Positions 43,445 through 57,064 of a stretch of DNA of 64,000 nucleotides are shown here, piece by piece. The stretch covers positions 3,753,891-3,817,890 of the forward strand of contig NW_003101678.1 of NCBI RefSeq assembly GCF_000003855.2. Reading direction: 5' to 3'. The position numbers were made by a program, and so were the translations under genes. This stretch comes from Blastomyces gilchristii SLH14081 (lineage: Eukaryota > Ascomycota > Eurotiomycetes > Onygenales > Ajellomycetaceae). The notes beneath the pieces are model-generated. The model had not been told where the DNA came from, made no database searches, and worked only from the letters and a program-made list of their open reading frames with translations. The stretch's first letter is position 1. Each line of letters begins with the position of its first letter.

Positions 43445-45523
43445 GATAGAAGAATCACATTCACTATCATTTTCTCTTTAAATTGTTATCATTCAATCTC
43501 TTCAAGCTTCTGTTTATGAATTTGAATAGAAGCTAATCTTTGCTTCATTTCATCAGAGTATCTTCATAGTTATCTTCTGAATCTTTCTTCAATACAATAT
43601 GATTAACACTAGACTGACCGTGTAACCGTGTCTGGGACCAGGACCAGATTTTTTGATAGTCTCATTACCAATTCGACGGATCCCATTACACGGTTTTAAC
43701 ATTAGATAGTAGTCTCATACTGTCTCAGTGAGACTTACTGTCTACTCTTGTCACATTTTTCAAATGAGACCATGATTTCCACTTCTCAATTTAAATTATT
43801 TTTATTGCTTTAAATGACTTTAAATCTCATTTGAGTATTATCAAAAAGCATTACTTTTTAAAAAATTAAAAATAGTCTAAAAAAAACCTTAAAATGTCTA
43901 AAAATAGTAACTTTATGCCAAGAATGAGACTAAATGAGACCAAATGAGACCACTTTCTCATTTTTTTCAAGTCATGGTTTCATTTTAAGATCTGATATAT
44001 AGTCACTTTGCATGTTTTTTTAATGGCTAGTCCCAGCGGGATTCACACCAAGAAATGTATGGGACCAGACCAAATGGGACCAAACATGAAATTCATGGCC
44101 CCGGCGGCCAGTCTAATTAATACAGACAGGCACTGATCTGTTCTTTAAATAAGAAGATACTCATCTTTCTCTTGAGTGAGAAGGTATATATGCTAATCAG
44201 TAGTTGAAAGCAATATGTTCTGATTAATTACAGTTGATACATACTTCTCATTAATATTGATCAGTGACTTCTTCAGAAGTGATTTCAGAAACTCAGAAGC
44301 TTATTCAGATAGTGAAGACTCTTGCTTATATATAGATATTTAAGTCTACTGAGTTCATGACATCTGCATTATTGTTGTTATTTCTCAGCACAGGTGTATG
44401 AGTGACTGAATTATTTCTCAGTGCAGGTGTATAAGTGTAATGTCTTCTACCACTGTTCTGTATACTCTTAAGCTTGATAAGATGATTATTCAATGTTCAG
44501 AGTTGTATGCAGAAATCTTCATAAGTCTGGTCTTTGTCTACACTTATAAGAGTCTGTAAGAGTTCAAAAGTTAATGTCTTCTTGAGCATGCTAATCTTCA
44601 TTCAAGTCTCTCAAGATTAATCACCTGCTTCTAGAATCTTAGTGTTGAAGTCAGAGATGAATGTTGTAAGAGAAGTGTTTCTCTGTCAGATATTCTGTAA
44701 TTAATCTAATACTTTCTGTTGCATGGCAGTGTCTCAGAACAGAATATCAAGATATTTGATAATATTAGCAGATGTTTACAACACTAGTTCACATGCTTTC
44801 ATCTATAAATAAAACTTCTGTTTCATACAATTCTTCAATTATTCATTGATATATCAATCTTGATTAATAAGTGAACTGATGATATCTTCATTCACACTCA
44901 GTTTCACAAGTATTTTCATTCTTCATGATGAGTAGAGAGTGAGATTGAAAGTATTGAAATACATGAGAGTATCTAAGTGTTCTTTGAGTGCTTTTATATT
45001 CAATTCTGTAGATGTTGAAATTGCATGAATTTCTTGTTGAGTTAATTGTTGAATTTTCTTATATTGAAGTTATTGAGTTGTATGTATATCAGCTATCTGT
45101 TGCTATTGTAATTTCATCATTACTTGAAGCCACTGTGATATCACTTCTATAATCATGTTCAAGAGGTCTTTCATATTATCATTAGACATAGTTATATTAT
45201 TTATCAGATGTGAAATATCTGTGAAATTGAAAGAAGTGTAATTATATAAATATCTCATATATCTGTAGTATCAGAACTCTCAGATCTTTCACTGACATTC
45301 TCTTTATAAGATCTTATTCTCTTTGTAAGATCTTGTTACAGAGTTAAAATGACTGATGAGTAAGCTTCTATCTGATAACTCAGTGTTTACTTAACTATTT
45401 GACTATTTCTCTATTTCTTATGTGTTGTTACATGTTCAGATATCTCAGTGAATAATTATTTCTAATGAGAAGATAATATGTGAATAATCATTTCTAATAA
45501 GAAGATGATGAATGTTTTTCAAG
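43445..45523 (-). pseudogene. Gag and 5' region of A3, split by M2
   Basis: Minus strand, collinear with A5 53710-55154. Includes the zinc-knuckle region near 44210-44260 and the 5' leader up to the LTR at 45524. The MITE M2 interrupts it at 43610-44115. Confidence 0.78.
43610..44115. repeat. hAT-derived MITE M2
   Basis: 506 bp. Starts TAGACTGACCGTGTAACCG and ends CGGCGGCCAGTCTA, flanked by ATTAACAC (43602-43609) and ATTAATAC (44116-44123). The first 45 bp match the right end of the hAT at 20815 and the last roughly 100 bp match its left end at 6793. It contains GTATTATCAAAAAGCATTAC near 43840 and keeps many CC/GG/CG. Confidence 0.93.
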
Positions 45524-45816
45524 TGTAAGAGACCTATGCTGAATAGATTAGTATAATATTTATAGATCTTATATAATAAAGTGAAAAATGTTAAAGAAGA
45601 AAAAGAAAGAGAAAGTACACAAATCAGTGATCAGAGTGAATATTTATACACATACATGATGTATATGCAGTGAAGCTTCAGAGTGAAAGAATAGAAATTC
45701 TGTGGGTTTTTCAGCTGAGAATCAGTGATTGAGAATGACCGAGAATCGGAGCTTTTGACGGAATCTATGAAGTGTAAAGGAATAGTCTATATAATAATCG
45801 GGCGCGACCGGCCACA
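45524..45816 (-). repeat. 5' LTR of A3
   Basis: Starts TGTAAGAGACCTATGC, ends GGCCACA, followed by ACTGA. Same length as the 3' LTR. Confidence 0.9.
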
Positions 45817-46452
45817 ACTGATGATATCTTCATCTACACTTAGTTTCACAAGCATTTCCAGTCTTTATGATAAGTAGAGAGTGAGATTGAAAGTATTAAA
45901 ATAAGTAGAAGCATCTAAGCATTTCTTCAGCACTTGTATTATATTCATATTTAATTCTGTTGATGTTGAAGTTGCTTATGCAGGAATTTCTAGTTGAGAT
46001 AATTATTGAATTTTCTTATATTAATGTTGTTGAGTTACATGTATATCAGCTATCTGTTACTGTTATAATTTCAACATTACTCAGAGCCACTGTGATATTA
46101 TATCTATACTCATGTTTGAGAGTTCTCTCACATTATTGTTAGACATAATTATATTGTTTATTAGATATATAATATCTGTGAAATCTGAAGAAGTGTAATC
46201 ATATGAATACCTTATACATTTAGAGTGTCAGAACTCTCAGGTCTTTCACTAACATTCTCTTTGTAAGATCTTGTTACAGAGTCAGAGTGACTGATAAGCA
46301 AGCTTTTATCTGAAGACTCAGTGTCTGTTTAACTGTCTAGTCATTTTTTCTATTTCTTACACATTGTTACATGTTCAGATATCTTCTTGATAAGTAATTA
46401 TTTCTAGTAAGAATAATTATTTCTAATAAGGAAATAATGAACATTTTTCAAG

Positions 46453-46746
46453 TGTAAGAGGTGCTACGCTGAATAGATCAGTATAATATATATAGGTCTT
46501 ATATAACAAAGTGAAAAATGTTAAAGAAGAAAAAGAAGGAGAAAGTGTGAGAATCAGTGATCAGAGTAGATATTTATACACATACACAGTGCATACACAG
46601 TGAAGCTTTGAAGCAGAAGAATAGGAATTTCATGGGTTTTTCAGCTGAGGATCGGCGATCGAGAATGACCGAGAATCGAAGCTTTCAGCGGAATCTATGA
46701 AGTGTAAAGAAATAGTCTATATAATGATCGGGCGCAGCCCGTCACA
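46453..46746 (-). repeat. 5' LTR of A2
   Basis: 294 bp, TGTAAGAGGTGCTACGC to GCCCGTCACA. It abuts B2 integrase sequence at 46747, so A2 inserted into B2. Confidence 0.9.
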
Positions 46747-49735
46747 GCAGATAATATGATATTATTCTATAATATCTTATCTATAACTGGCTCATGAAAT
46801 GCCTCACTGCTTCTTTTATAAGATTCACACTGTTATCAGTTAGAATCTCATGCAGCATTTCATAGTTAATATAGATCTTATTATGTAGAAACTTCATCAT
46901 CATCTTCGCTGTCATCTTTGAAGCTGCTTTCATGACTGATCAGTCAGTAGTGTAATCAATAGCAGTGATTATTCAATGATTTTCATTTGACATTTGCAGT
47001 AATATGTCTATGAGGTTTATCTCCCATCATTTGAACAGTTGTATTATGCATTCTATCTGATATTGTGCTTTCTTATGTTCTCATCTTTTCTTAGATTCTT
47101 TTATAATCTGATAATTCAGGCACTTGTAAGTGTATATCTGAATGTTCTCAGTCATACTTAACTAATACATTCTTGATTCAAGTATACTCATGAGTTCAGA
47201 ACTTTCTAAGTGACTGAATTTCTTGTACATGTGAGTTATCAAGTCATGTCTAAATGAATGTTTCAGATAGAGAGCTTTTATATATTCTAGATTATAGTAA
47301 AGTACAATATTATTTTTTAATTTTCCTAGCTTGAAGTTCAGAAGTATCTCTTCTATTACTTTTATAAGATACTTATCATCTGATATCTTACTATTCTTTA
47401 AGTAAGAGATTATTATATTCACTTATTCTGATTTCTTACATTCTCTCAGTGTATTTAATATGAACTTCTCTTATATCTAATTTACAGAATTCTCACTTAT
47501 AAAATCAGATCTGTGACTGATTATATCAGATATTACAGTATTTAATCTCTTTCAGTATTTAATATGAAGATTATACACTTGAATCTCTGAGATTCAATAT
47601 ACTAAATATTTGAAAGATTTTATTATTAATTATAGATAGAGAAGGCTTTTGTAATTTGTAATCACTGTTGTTATATATCTGTTATTAATATATCTATTTC
47701 ACAATATCAGTGTGTGCTTAATTGCTAGTAATTTCTTTTCATATACTGAGTAATTGAACTCAGTGTCTGACAGTTTTCTATTAATATATATCACTGAGTG
47801 CAGCTTGCTGTTCTTACTTATCTGCAGAAGAGTGTCTTCAATAGCTCATTCAGATGCATCTGTCTTAATATAGAAAGATTTATCATGATCTGATTGAATA
47901 AGCACTGAGAATATTATTACATGTTCTTTCAGTGTGAGAAAGACCTCTTCATACACAGTATTTCAGATAATTGAATAAAACTTCTTCTTTTGCAGATGTG
48001 TATTCATCTCTCTTAAGAGATTTAAAAGTGATGCAGCTATTTATGCAAAATCTTTGATGAATCTGCAGTAGTATGAGATCAATTTAAGAAATTATCATAC
48101 ATAATGTACATTTCTCAGCTGCAGTTAATTCACTATGACATTCAATTTCTCTGAGATGAGGTATATACAGTCATCACTTATCACATGTCTCATGAATGTT
48201 CACTCTTTCATTTCAAACACACACTTAATTAATTTGATATAGAGCTTATACTCTGTCAGAGTTATAAGCATATTATCAAGATGCTTTAGATGTTCATTGT
48301 ATAAGTCTGAGAAAGCTAAGATATTATTCAGATATATAAGATATGAGATTTCATTCTATTTATAAAGAATTGTATTTATTATTATTTGAAAGATGATAGA
48401 TTCATTTATCAGACTGAATAGTATTATCAGAAATTTGAAATTCTCTTATTATTTATTAAATGCTGTTTGTAATACTGACAGTTTATTTACACAGATCTGT
48501 CAGTATTCTGAGAGAAGATTGATCTTTGATAGATATCAGGCATTTCTGACTGTATTCAACTGTTATTGAATCTATAACAGTGAATATTCATTCTTGATTA
48601 TAAGCTTATTAAGTGCTTGATAATTGATACATATCTGTCACTCCACATCTGTCTTTTTCATGAATAGAACTGAGAAGTCTCACATACTTACTGAGAGTTA
48701 TATAAGACTACATTCTAGAAGGTCTGTGATCTGACACTTCTGTTCTTCAAGATATGTTTGTGACAGAGAATATGCATTTTGATTAACTGATTTCACATTC
48801 TCTGTGTTAATCTTATGTACAAATCCTTGTTCTGACAGTAATTCTAATAGAAGATCTGTTCAGAAGATCTTTTTATACTTCTTCAGAAGTTTCTTCATAT
48901 ACTTGTTCTTCTGCATATTCTTTATCTTGATTGTCTCTCCTTCTGAGTTCTGTATAACATACAGAATGCTTTTAAATGAGATCTTGTGAATTATTCTCTT
49001 TACTTGTTAATATGTAAGCAGATTTAATTTTTCTATATCAGAGACATGAAATGTTCTTCTTATATCAGTTGATAGAATTGTATGAACTGTTTTCTTTCTA
49101 TTGATTAACTGTATATAACATGTACATTATTGAATCTGCAGATTGAATCTTTGAAATCAATTGAGTCTGAGAATAAGATTGTATTTCACATTCTGCAGCT
49201 CTTGCACTCAAATATAGCAAGATCATTCTCTGAAGTATAAGAGAACTCTTACTCTTGTGAGTAACACTAAATATTGATTATTAGATAATCTTATATATTG
49301 AGAATTCTTCACTCAGTGAATTTCTTTCAGTCTTCAGATTATATAATTACTTATATATTATATAAAAGCTTCTGTGTCTGTTAACACTTTTACAGTTATC
49401 TCTCAATTCTTATTCAAGTATTCTCTATATATTAATATTTTGAGTCTTAAGACATTGACATAAGTGTCTGCTTCATTCTCATTCATATCTCAGTCAGAAG
49501 TCTGCTTTCTCTTTGTATTCACAGAATTCAGTGAGTTATCTAACATGAGTATTTCTTTTACTTTGAAGACTTTTTATAGAATATCAGTGAGTGTCTCTGA
49601 GCTCACTGATTCTGCTAGCTTTTTGACTCTCTTACTTCTCTTATCTATACATACTATGTGTAATTCTTTGTATCATGATTTTGATATCTGTAGTTGATGC
49701 AAGCTCAATATTCATAATATCAATATTTTCACTCA
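46747..49735 (-). pseudogene. Pol and Gag (part) of B2
   Basis: Integrase core at 46750-47130; integrase zinc region open at 47162-47422 (FRHDLITHMYKKFSHLES, then a truncated RMY). RNase H and RT at about 47430-49000, with the RT catalytic box near 48310-48330; protease near 49330-49420. The Gag knuckle at 49660-49710 has lost Cys residues (ACINYRYQNHD). More decayed than B1 overall. Confidence 0.82.
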
Positions 49736-50119
49736 TGTAAGGGGCCTACGCCGAATAGATCGGTATAATATTATAGGTCTTATATAATAAAGATAAAAAT
49801 GTTAGAGAAGGAAAGAAAGAGAAAGTGCGAGAATCAGTGGTTGAGATGGATATTTATACATGTATGTGATGATGTACATGGTGGAACTTCGGGGCGGGAG
49901 AATATACACGCGTTTGTAGTGGCTGAGGATCAGTGATCGAGAATAGCTGAGAATCAGAGTGTACGCATTCAAGAATGATATACACGTGTTTGTAGTGACT
50001 GAGGATCAGTGATTGAGAATGGCTGAGAATCGGAGTGTACATGTTCAAGAATGAAGTGGTTGAGATCTGTGAAGTGTAATGAAATAGTCTATATGATTGA
50101 TCAGGCGCAGCCCGCCACA
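49736..50119 (-). repeat. 3' LTR of A5
   Basis: 384 bp, TGTAAGGGGCCTACGCC to GCCCGCCACA. It is longer than the A1-A3 LTRs because of a duplicated unit of about 76 bp (GAATATACACGYGTTTGTAG followed by GAGGATCAGTGATYGAG) at about 49909-50053. Confidence 0.92.
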
Positions 50120-50134
50120 TTAGCCCCCCCTTTC
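50120..50134 (-). promoter_or_regulatory. Polypurine tract of A5
   Basis: Minus strand GAAAGGGGGGGCTAA directly before the 3' LTR. In A1 the same site is GAAAGAGAGAAGCTAA, showing G-to-A decay. Confidence 0.75.
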
Positions 50135-53100
50135 AGAAGCAGTTCTCATCAGTCAAGAGCTGTTGTTTCAGATAATGCAGAACTCAGAGTCCAGGTTGAT
50201 TGATCATAGTCAATTCATTTCACAAGATATTGCTGGCCGCGGTCACAGAGTTTCTTATTAAGAATATTCTCAATCTCTCACTCAAGCTCATTATCTTCTT
50301 CTATGATGTCTGGTGACTGTCAGTCAGAAGTCAGTTGAGAAGAGAATGGATCAGTGACAGCACAGTGAAGCAAGCTTGTGTGAAATACATCATGAATCTC
50401 TGATAATGTGTCAAGACAGTAGTTGTGACTATCTAGAACTTCTATCACTTTATACTTAATATGGCAGTAATCTAGTGTATGAGATGAATGTGTGATTTGT
50501 ATATTCTTAAGATTCAATTATATCAGATCTTCTATCTTATATTGTTCAGTGAGATCTCAGTGAGCATTGATTTAATTCTCTTAATCTTGTTTCACAGTTG
50601 CCATGAAGGCCTCTGCTCAATCACAGGCATCTCAGAGTTTCATTACTATATTATCAGTGATCTGAATCAGGCTGTGAGAGTTCAGTGTGAACTGTGTGAC
50701 CTCTAGAAGATTCAACACTTTCATGTAGTATTCATATGTAAGAAAGAATGAGCTTATATCTGTTGAAATGATATCTTGACTGTTGATAGCAATCTCTGTA
50801 TGTAGAAGAAGATCATATCAATCATCTTGTAAGTGATTACAGAACTTTCAGAGATAATTCTGTATAGTCTGAATTGTCTGTTCTGACACATCATTGATCT
50901 TGAGGTGATAGGCAGTTAATAGACAGTGTGTAATCTTGAGAACTTGACAGATTCTTGTTCAGAGAGTACTCATGAATTGACAGCTCTGATTTGATACTAT
51001 AGATCTCAGTAATCCATGCATCTGATAAAACAGACTCTGTAGAAAAGCTTTGATGACTTGTTCAGTGTCTATCTTATTACAAGGTTTCAATATTATATCT
51101 TTGCTCAGTCAATTCATGATGATCAGAATGTTTCTATAACTCTTACTCTTAGATAGATTGACAGTGAAGTCAATTGCTACATCTTATCAGATTCTATTGA
51201 GAATATTGAGTGATTTCAATAGACCTTTTCTACAGTTCTTTCATGAGATAATAGAAGAACAGTAATTGCAGTTTCAGATAAAGTGTCTGATACTGTTTAA
51301 TATCTTAGATCAGTGGAACTCTTGAGAGATCATTCTATACAGTTGTTCACAGCCTGAATAATCAGTTATATATGAATCATGCATCTCTTGCATTATCTGT
51401 GTGTGTAAGAGTTTGAAGTGAAGGACTCAGTGTCATTCACAGAATTGTAGAGTGTTATTATTATCAATTAAACATTCTGAGATATCAGTTCTTATATGTA
51501 GTTCTGAGGAAAATCAGAGTACTTCTTAATATACTGCTTCAGTGAGAGTCTGAAAAAGTTCATCTGTCTGAGCTGCTGTATATCACAGTTTATTCAGTGT
51601 AGAGAAAGTGAAGATATCAATGACAGTTCTAACTGAGAAAGCATGTATAGTGTCATGAACTGTTTCATCTTGATCAACTAGTATCTTTGAGTTTAAGAGC
51701 TGATGCTCTCAGTTCATTCAGTGAGTATCTGTTATATCAGATAATATATCTTGCTCTTATTATGAGAGGGCATCTGTCATCAAGTTCTGGCTACCAGAAT
51801 GGTAGTGTATTGTAAAATGAAAGTGACTTAAGAACTCAGATCATTGTATCTGTCATTCAGTGAGTTTACAGATAGTTATAAAGTATTTGAGATTCTTATA
51901 ATCTGTGACTATCTCAAATTTAAAGACACTTTGAAGTTCAGAGTCTCATTCTTTTAAACAGTGTATAATTGTGAGAAGTTTGTTGTCATAGATCTCATAA
52001 TTGCATTCAGTGAGACTCAGTTTCTTAGACATGAAGATATATAATTGTAGAATCTCTTTATCATCATATTACAATATTACTTCTTCTATTATATAGTCAG
52101 AGAAATCAGCTTTAATAACTGTCTCATGATCAGAATCAAATGTTATCAGCAGAGAAGTATTAATGAACATCTTCTTTATCTGTATAAATGCAGCTTCAGC
52201 ATTCACTGATTATTAAAATACTGAGTCTTTCTTAGTGAGGTCTGTAAGTGATCTTATGATATCTGAGAAGTTTCATATAAATCACTGATAGAAGTTAGTA
52301 AATTCAATGAAGCTTTGTATGTCTTTCACAGTATACAGAGCTTCTCATTCAAGAATGACAGAGACTTTCTCAGAATTCATTTGAATTCTCTTGTCAGCTT
52401 CTATAATAAAACCCAGATACTTGATACTCTTGACTTTAAAATCACACTTATCAATATCTATTGATAGTTCTGCTTCTTATAGCTGTTGTAATATCTTTTA
52501 TACATACTCTTGATATTCTTTTCTGAATTCATCAGTGAAGATGAGAATGTTATCTAGATAAGCAGATACAAACTCATCAAGAAAATCTTGAAGTGCTCAG
52601 TTAATATACTTCTGAAATGTACTGAGAGTGTTAGTCAGTTCAAAGAGTGTGACTATTCATTCAAAGAGGTTATAATATGTTTGAAATACTGTAAGTCATT
52701 CATCTTTTTCAGTGATACAAATCTTATGAAACACAGTGATGACATCTAGTTTTATAAATCATTAAGCTCACTCAATTCATGCTAGGGTTTCATTGATGAG
52801 AGGTAAGAGATATTGATCTTTCTTTATCAATCTGTTCAGATCTTAATAGTTCACACAGAATTGAAGTTCTTCACCTGGTTTCTTTGCAAAGAGAATAGAG
52901 ACTGTGATAGAAGAGTTGCTAACATGTATAAATTCTTTATTTAACAGATCATTGAGTGTCTTTTGAAGAAGAAGAAGTTCATATCAGAACATGTTATAAA
53001 GAGAGCCTCATGATAATTCAGAATTCTTATCATTCTTTTTCTCTAACTTGATACTGTGATTCACTCTGAGATCTTGTAAGAAAGATATGTTTATAATATT

Positions 53101-53709
53101 ATCTTATCAGAAGATATCTAGATATTTATAATATTGTTGAGAAAGTTTTGTATGAGAATCTGTTATTATAATATGAGATAATTTTTCTAAAGTCTTTTTG
53201 ATATCAGTCAGACTAATGAAATAGATTAACACATAGTTCTGCTATCAGTGATTCTTTCAGCAACTTCTTTTTCTGAGTATTTTGTAGGCATTGACAGAGA
53301 TCTGTGTCAGATCAATAGTCTTGTGAACATCATTTTTATGAATTCTATCATTGTTAGAGAATATCAAGCTTCTATTTTAAGTGTTTAATAAGATGCCTTG
53401 TTCAGATAGTCAGGCAAGTCCTAGTATAAGATTGTAATCAAGATTATCAACTTCATATGCATAGGCATCTTCACATTGATGTCCTCTCATATCTATGATC
53501 AGCTTCACCATGTAATGAGTACAAATGTCTTTTAAATTATTAAATTCTGTGAGAAGTTGAGGTTTTGATAAAGAAATATACTGAAGGTTATAATATCTTA
53601 TAACTGAAGATTTTATCATTGCATAGTAACATAGACTGCTGTCTATCATGACTTTCATATTATACATATTATCAATCACAGTAGATATAAGAATTGCATT
53701 CATTGTCAT
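50135..53709 (-). pseudogene. Pol of A5
   Basis: Integrase tail open at 50320-50517 (DYCHIKYKVIEVLDSHNYCL). Integrase core at about 50600-51330; RNase H at about 51880-52140; RT at about 52190-53230 with YLDNILIF near 52545-52570, the second Asp of YLDD changed to Asn. The protease is in the open frame 53410-53709 (STVIDNMYNMKVMIDSSLCY), with D-S-S where D-S-G is expected. Domain order and collinearity with A1 are clear. TGA stops at former tryptophans dominate. Confidence 0.88.
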
Positions 53710-55154
53710 CTTCTCTTCAAATTATTATCATTCAATCTCTTCAAGCTTCTGTTTGTGAATTTGAACAGAAGCTAATCTTTTCTCTGTTTCACTGAGACAT
53801 TCTCATAGTTATCTTCTGAATCTTTCTCTAATGTAATGTGGTTGATGTGAACAGACACTGATTCATTCTTCAAATGAGAAGGCACTGATCTTTCTCTCAA
53901 GTATGAAGACACATAGATCAATTGGCAGTTGAAAGCAATGTGTTCTGATTAGTTACAGTTGATACACACTTCACATTGACATTGATTGATGACTTCTTCA
54001 GAAGTGATCTCAGGGACTCAGAAGCCTGTTCAGACAGCAGAGACTCTTGCTTATATGTAGACATTCAAGTCTACTCAATTCATAGCATCTGTGTCATTGT
54101 TATTCCTCAGCGCGGGTGTATGAGTTGCTGAGGTGTAATGTTTTCTATCACTATTCTGTATATTCTTGAGCTTAGTAAGATGATCATTCATTGTCTGAAG
54201 CTGTGTGTAGAAGTCTTCATAAGTCTGGTCTTTGTCTGTACTTACAAGAGCTTGTAAGAGTTTGAAAGTTAATGTCTTCTTGAGCATGCTAATCTTCATT
54301 CAATTCTCTTAAGATTGATCACCTGCTTCTAGAATCTTGGTGTTGAAGTCAGGAATGAATATTGTAAGAGAAATATTTCTCTGTCAGATACTCTATAGCC
54401 AATCTAATACTTTCTGTTACATAACAGTATCTTGAAACAGAATATCAAGATGTTTCATGATATTATCAGATGTTCACAATACTGATTCACATACTTTCAT
54501 TCATGAATGAAACTTCTGTTTTACACAATCTTTCAATCATTCATTGATATATCAATCTTGATTGATTAATGAACTGATGGCATCTTCATCTACACTCAGT
54601 TTCATGAGCATTTTCATCCTTCATGATGAGTAGAGAGTGAGATTGAAAGTATTGAAATATGCAGGAGCATCTAAGTGTTCTTTTAATACTTTTGTATTTG
54701 ATTCTGTAGATGTTGGAATTGTGTGAGTTAGTTGTTGAATCTCTTTGTATTAATGTTGTTGAGTTGCATGCATATCAGCTATTTGTTGTTGTTGTAGTTT
54801 CAACATTGCTTGAAGTCACTGTGACACTGTGTCTATGCTCATGTTCAAGAGTTTCATATTATTGTTAGACATGGTTATATTAATCATTGAATGTGTAATC
54901 ATATTCTCATACATCTGAGTGTCAGAACTCTTGAGTCTTTTACTGACATTCTCTTGTAAGATCTTATTCTCTTCATAAGATCTTGTTATGAGGCCAGGGT
55001 GACTGATGAGCAAGCTTCTATCTGAGAACTATCTGAGAACTCAGTGTTCACTTAACTGTTTGACTGTTTCTCTATTTCTTACACATTGTTACATGTTCAG
55101 ATATCTCTTAATGAATAATTGTTTCTAATGAGGAGACAATGAACATTTTTATAG
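53710..55154 (-). pseudogene. Gag of A5
   Basis: Open fragments 54075-54299 (MKISMLKKTLTFKLLQALVS, YEDFYTQLQTMNDHLTKLKN) and 54816-55013 (GLITRSYEENKILQENVSKR, NITMSNNNMKLLNMSIDTVS). The knuckle region is near 53935-53985. The fragments are helical and polar, as expected for Gag. The fragments are joined by stretches with TGA stops. Confidence 0.75.
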
Positions 55155-55534
55155 TGTAAGAGGCCTACACTGAATAGATTGATATAATATTATAGGTCTT
55201 ATCTAACAAAGATAAAAACATTAGAGAAGGAAAGAAAGAGAAAGTGTGAGAATCAGTGATTGAGGTGGATATTTATACATGTATGTGGTGATGTATGTGG
55301 TGGAACTTCGGGGCGGGAGAATATACACGTGTTTGTAGTGGCTGAGAATTGGTGATTGAGAATGACTGAGAATTGGAGCGTATGCATTTGAGAATGATAT
55401 ACACATGTTCATAGCGGCTGAGGATCGGTGATCGAGAATAGCTGAGAATCGGAGCGTACGCGTTCGAGAATGAAGTGGTTGGAATCTGTGGAGTGTAACG
55501 GAATAGTCTATATGATTGATCGCAGCCCGCCACA
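55155..55534 (-). repeat. 5' LTR of A5
   Basis: 380 bp, TGTAAGAGGCCTACACTG to GCCCGCCACA; carries the same duplicated unit of about 76 bp as the 3' LTR. ACTCA follows. Confidence 0.92.
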
Positions 55535-55539
55535 ACTCA

Positions 55540-57064
55540 GAAGATTTCTTTTTCAGAGAATTCAGCACTTTAGTAATGATATTCAAATCTAGATTCATTC
55601 TATTCAGATGTGCGACTTGTGTTATAGAAGTCTGATTATCTATTCTTTATTAAGATATACTGAATTGCAGTATTTTCTGTTATAATTGACTTACTTATTC
55701 TCATATAATAAGAATATTATATACTTCTTTGACTGTGTCTAGTTATAAGATTAAGCATTTTCATTCTGCTCTTAACTCAGGTGTAAGATTATAAATGAAG
55801 ATCTGTAAACAGAAAGATGTTAAAAGCTCTTCATTTAATATAAGATAGTGTAAGCTGAAGTGTGTGAAGTATAATATAAGATTACTCACTTATCTACACT
55901 CAGTGAAGTGTTTATAATACTTGTCTTATATATTCACTTTCTCAAAGTTGTGTAAGATTCATTGAAAAAACTCATTTCATATTTATAAGAACAAATATTA
56001 CTCTGAATCTGCAAGATTTATCTTTTTATTAGTTATTTATAATAACTTCACTTTTCTATGTAGAAATGTAGCAGATATTAAGACTTGTTGAAATTCTGTT
56101 GACTGTCTGTCTGTAAGTTCATATTTAATTTAATAATATGATTACATCTGACTTAGTCAGCTGATTGCAGTATTATTTTTTCAGTTATTATTAAAGCATA
56201 ATAGTTCTGACACATCTTCTGACTTAATATATCTTATGTTCAGATTCTCATTCTGCACAGCAGTCTCAGATAATGTGTACACTTCTGAAGAGAGTATGAA
56301 CAATTATGATGAGATCTTCAGATTTAGTACAGTCATCTATCTGTGTAAATATTCAATCTCTCACTGCAGATCTGCAATCTGGTTTTCTCTATTCTTATTA
56401 ATGATGAGAATTGCATCAGTGAAGCTCTTTATAGTGAATACTTGATTCACAGTGAATATCAATTATTACTTAGCTTCTGTCTCAGTCTGTCACTGTGTAT
56501 ACAGAATCTCAATCTTATTTAGAATTCTCATTTACATACAGAGTTTCACTTCTGATTCAGCAGTCTCAGTTACTTTTCTTACTGCTTTGAGTAAATCTTC
56601 TGAGAGGTTCTGCATATCTTTCAGTTCAGATAGCAGAGAAGAATGTTATTATTCATATTAACTAGAGAAGATGTTCATTTTGATGATTTCTCATTGATTG
56701 TACAGTGTCTATTATTATATTATTATATGATTTCTGTTATCATTGTATGACTTCAGTTGTGATCATCTCTCTTTTATTCTTTTGAGTAGAGAGCAGTCTT
56801 CTTTGAATCTAGTTCACTGCTTCTCTCTTCTTTTTCTCACATCTCATTCATTCATATATATGACATTTGCCTGAGTGTGGAGTTTTCTCTTAACAAGCAG
56901 AGCAGTATTAATCAGATACTCTTCTGCTTATCACTTCTTCATATGCTATCTTTTGAGACATTTAGAATCACTCTGATATGATAACTATGAATCACTTCAT
57001 AGACAGAATTATCATACTATGAAGAGGCCTGCACTTCTCACCAGGTTTTAGACATGCTATCAGA
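55540..57064 (-). pseudogene. Gag and leader of B2 (right part)
   Basis: Collinear with B1 14845-16377 on the minus strand, including the coiled Gag N-terminus opposite 56236-56445 and the leader up to the LTR. No long open frame on the coding strand remains. Confidence 0.8.

Larger units (their letters stand above)
35964..45816 (-). mobile_element. Ty3/Gypsy element A3, full length, inserted in A2
   Basis: 293-bp LTRs at 35964-36256 and 45524-45816, flanked by ACTGA (35959-35963 and 45817-45821). Minus orientation. Internal insertions are LINE L2 (36762-40294) and MITE M2 (43610-44115). Without these it is about 5.8 kb. Coding is destroyed. Confidence 0.93.
30980..46746 (-). mobile_element. 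Ty3/Gypsy element A2, 3' end lost, with three nested insertions
   Basis: Minus-oriented A element: the integrase end is at 30980, gag near 35950, then the 5' internal part 45822-46452 and 5' LTR 46453-46746 beyond the A3 insertion. It lacks its own 3' LTR and about 450 bp of 3' internal sequence compared with A5. It contains MITE M1 (with its SINE) and element A3. Confidence 0.88.
49736..55534 (-). mobile_element. Complete Ty3/Gypsy element A5 inserted in B2
   Basis: LTRs 49736-50119 and 55155-55534, flanked by ACTCA (49731-49735 and 55535-55539). Minus orientation, 5.8 kb. It is the best preserved A copy: LTR ends are intact, the polypurine tract keeps a G7 run, and several domain-length frames are open. 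Confidence 0.94.
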
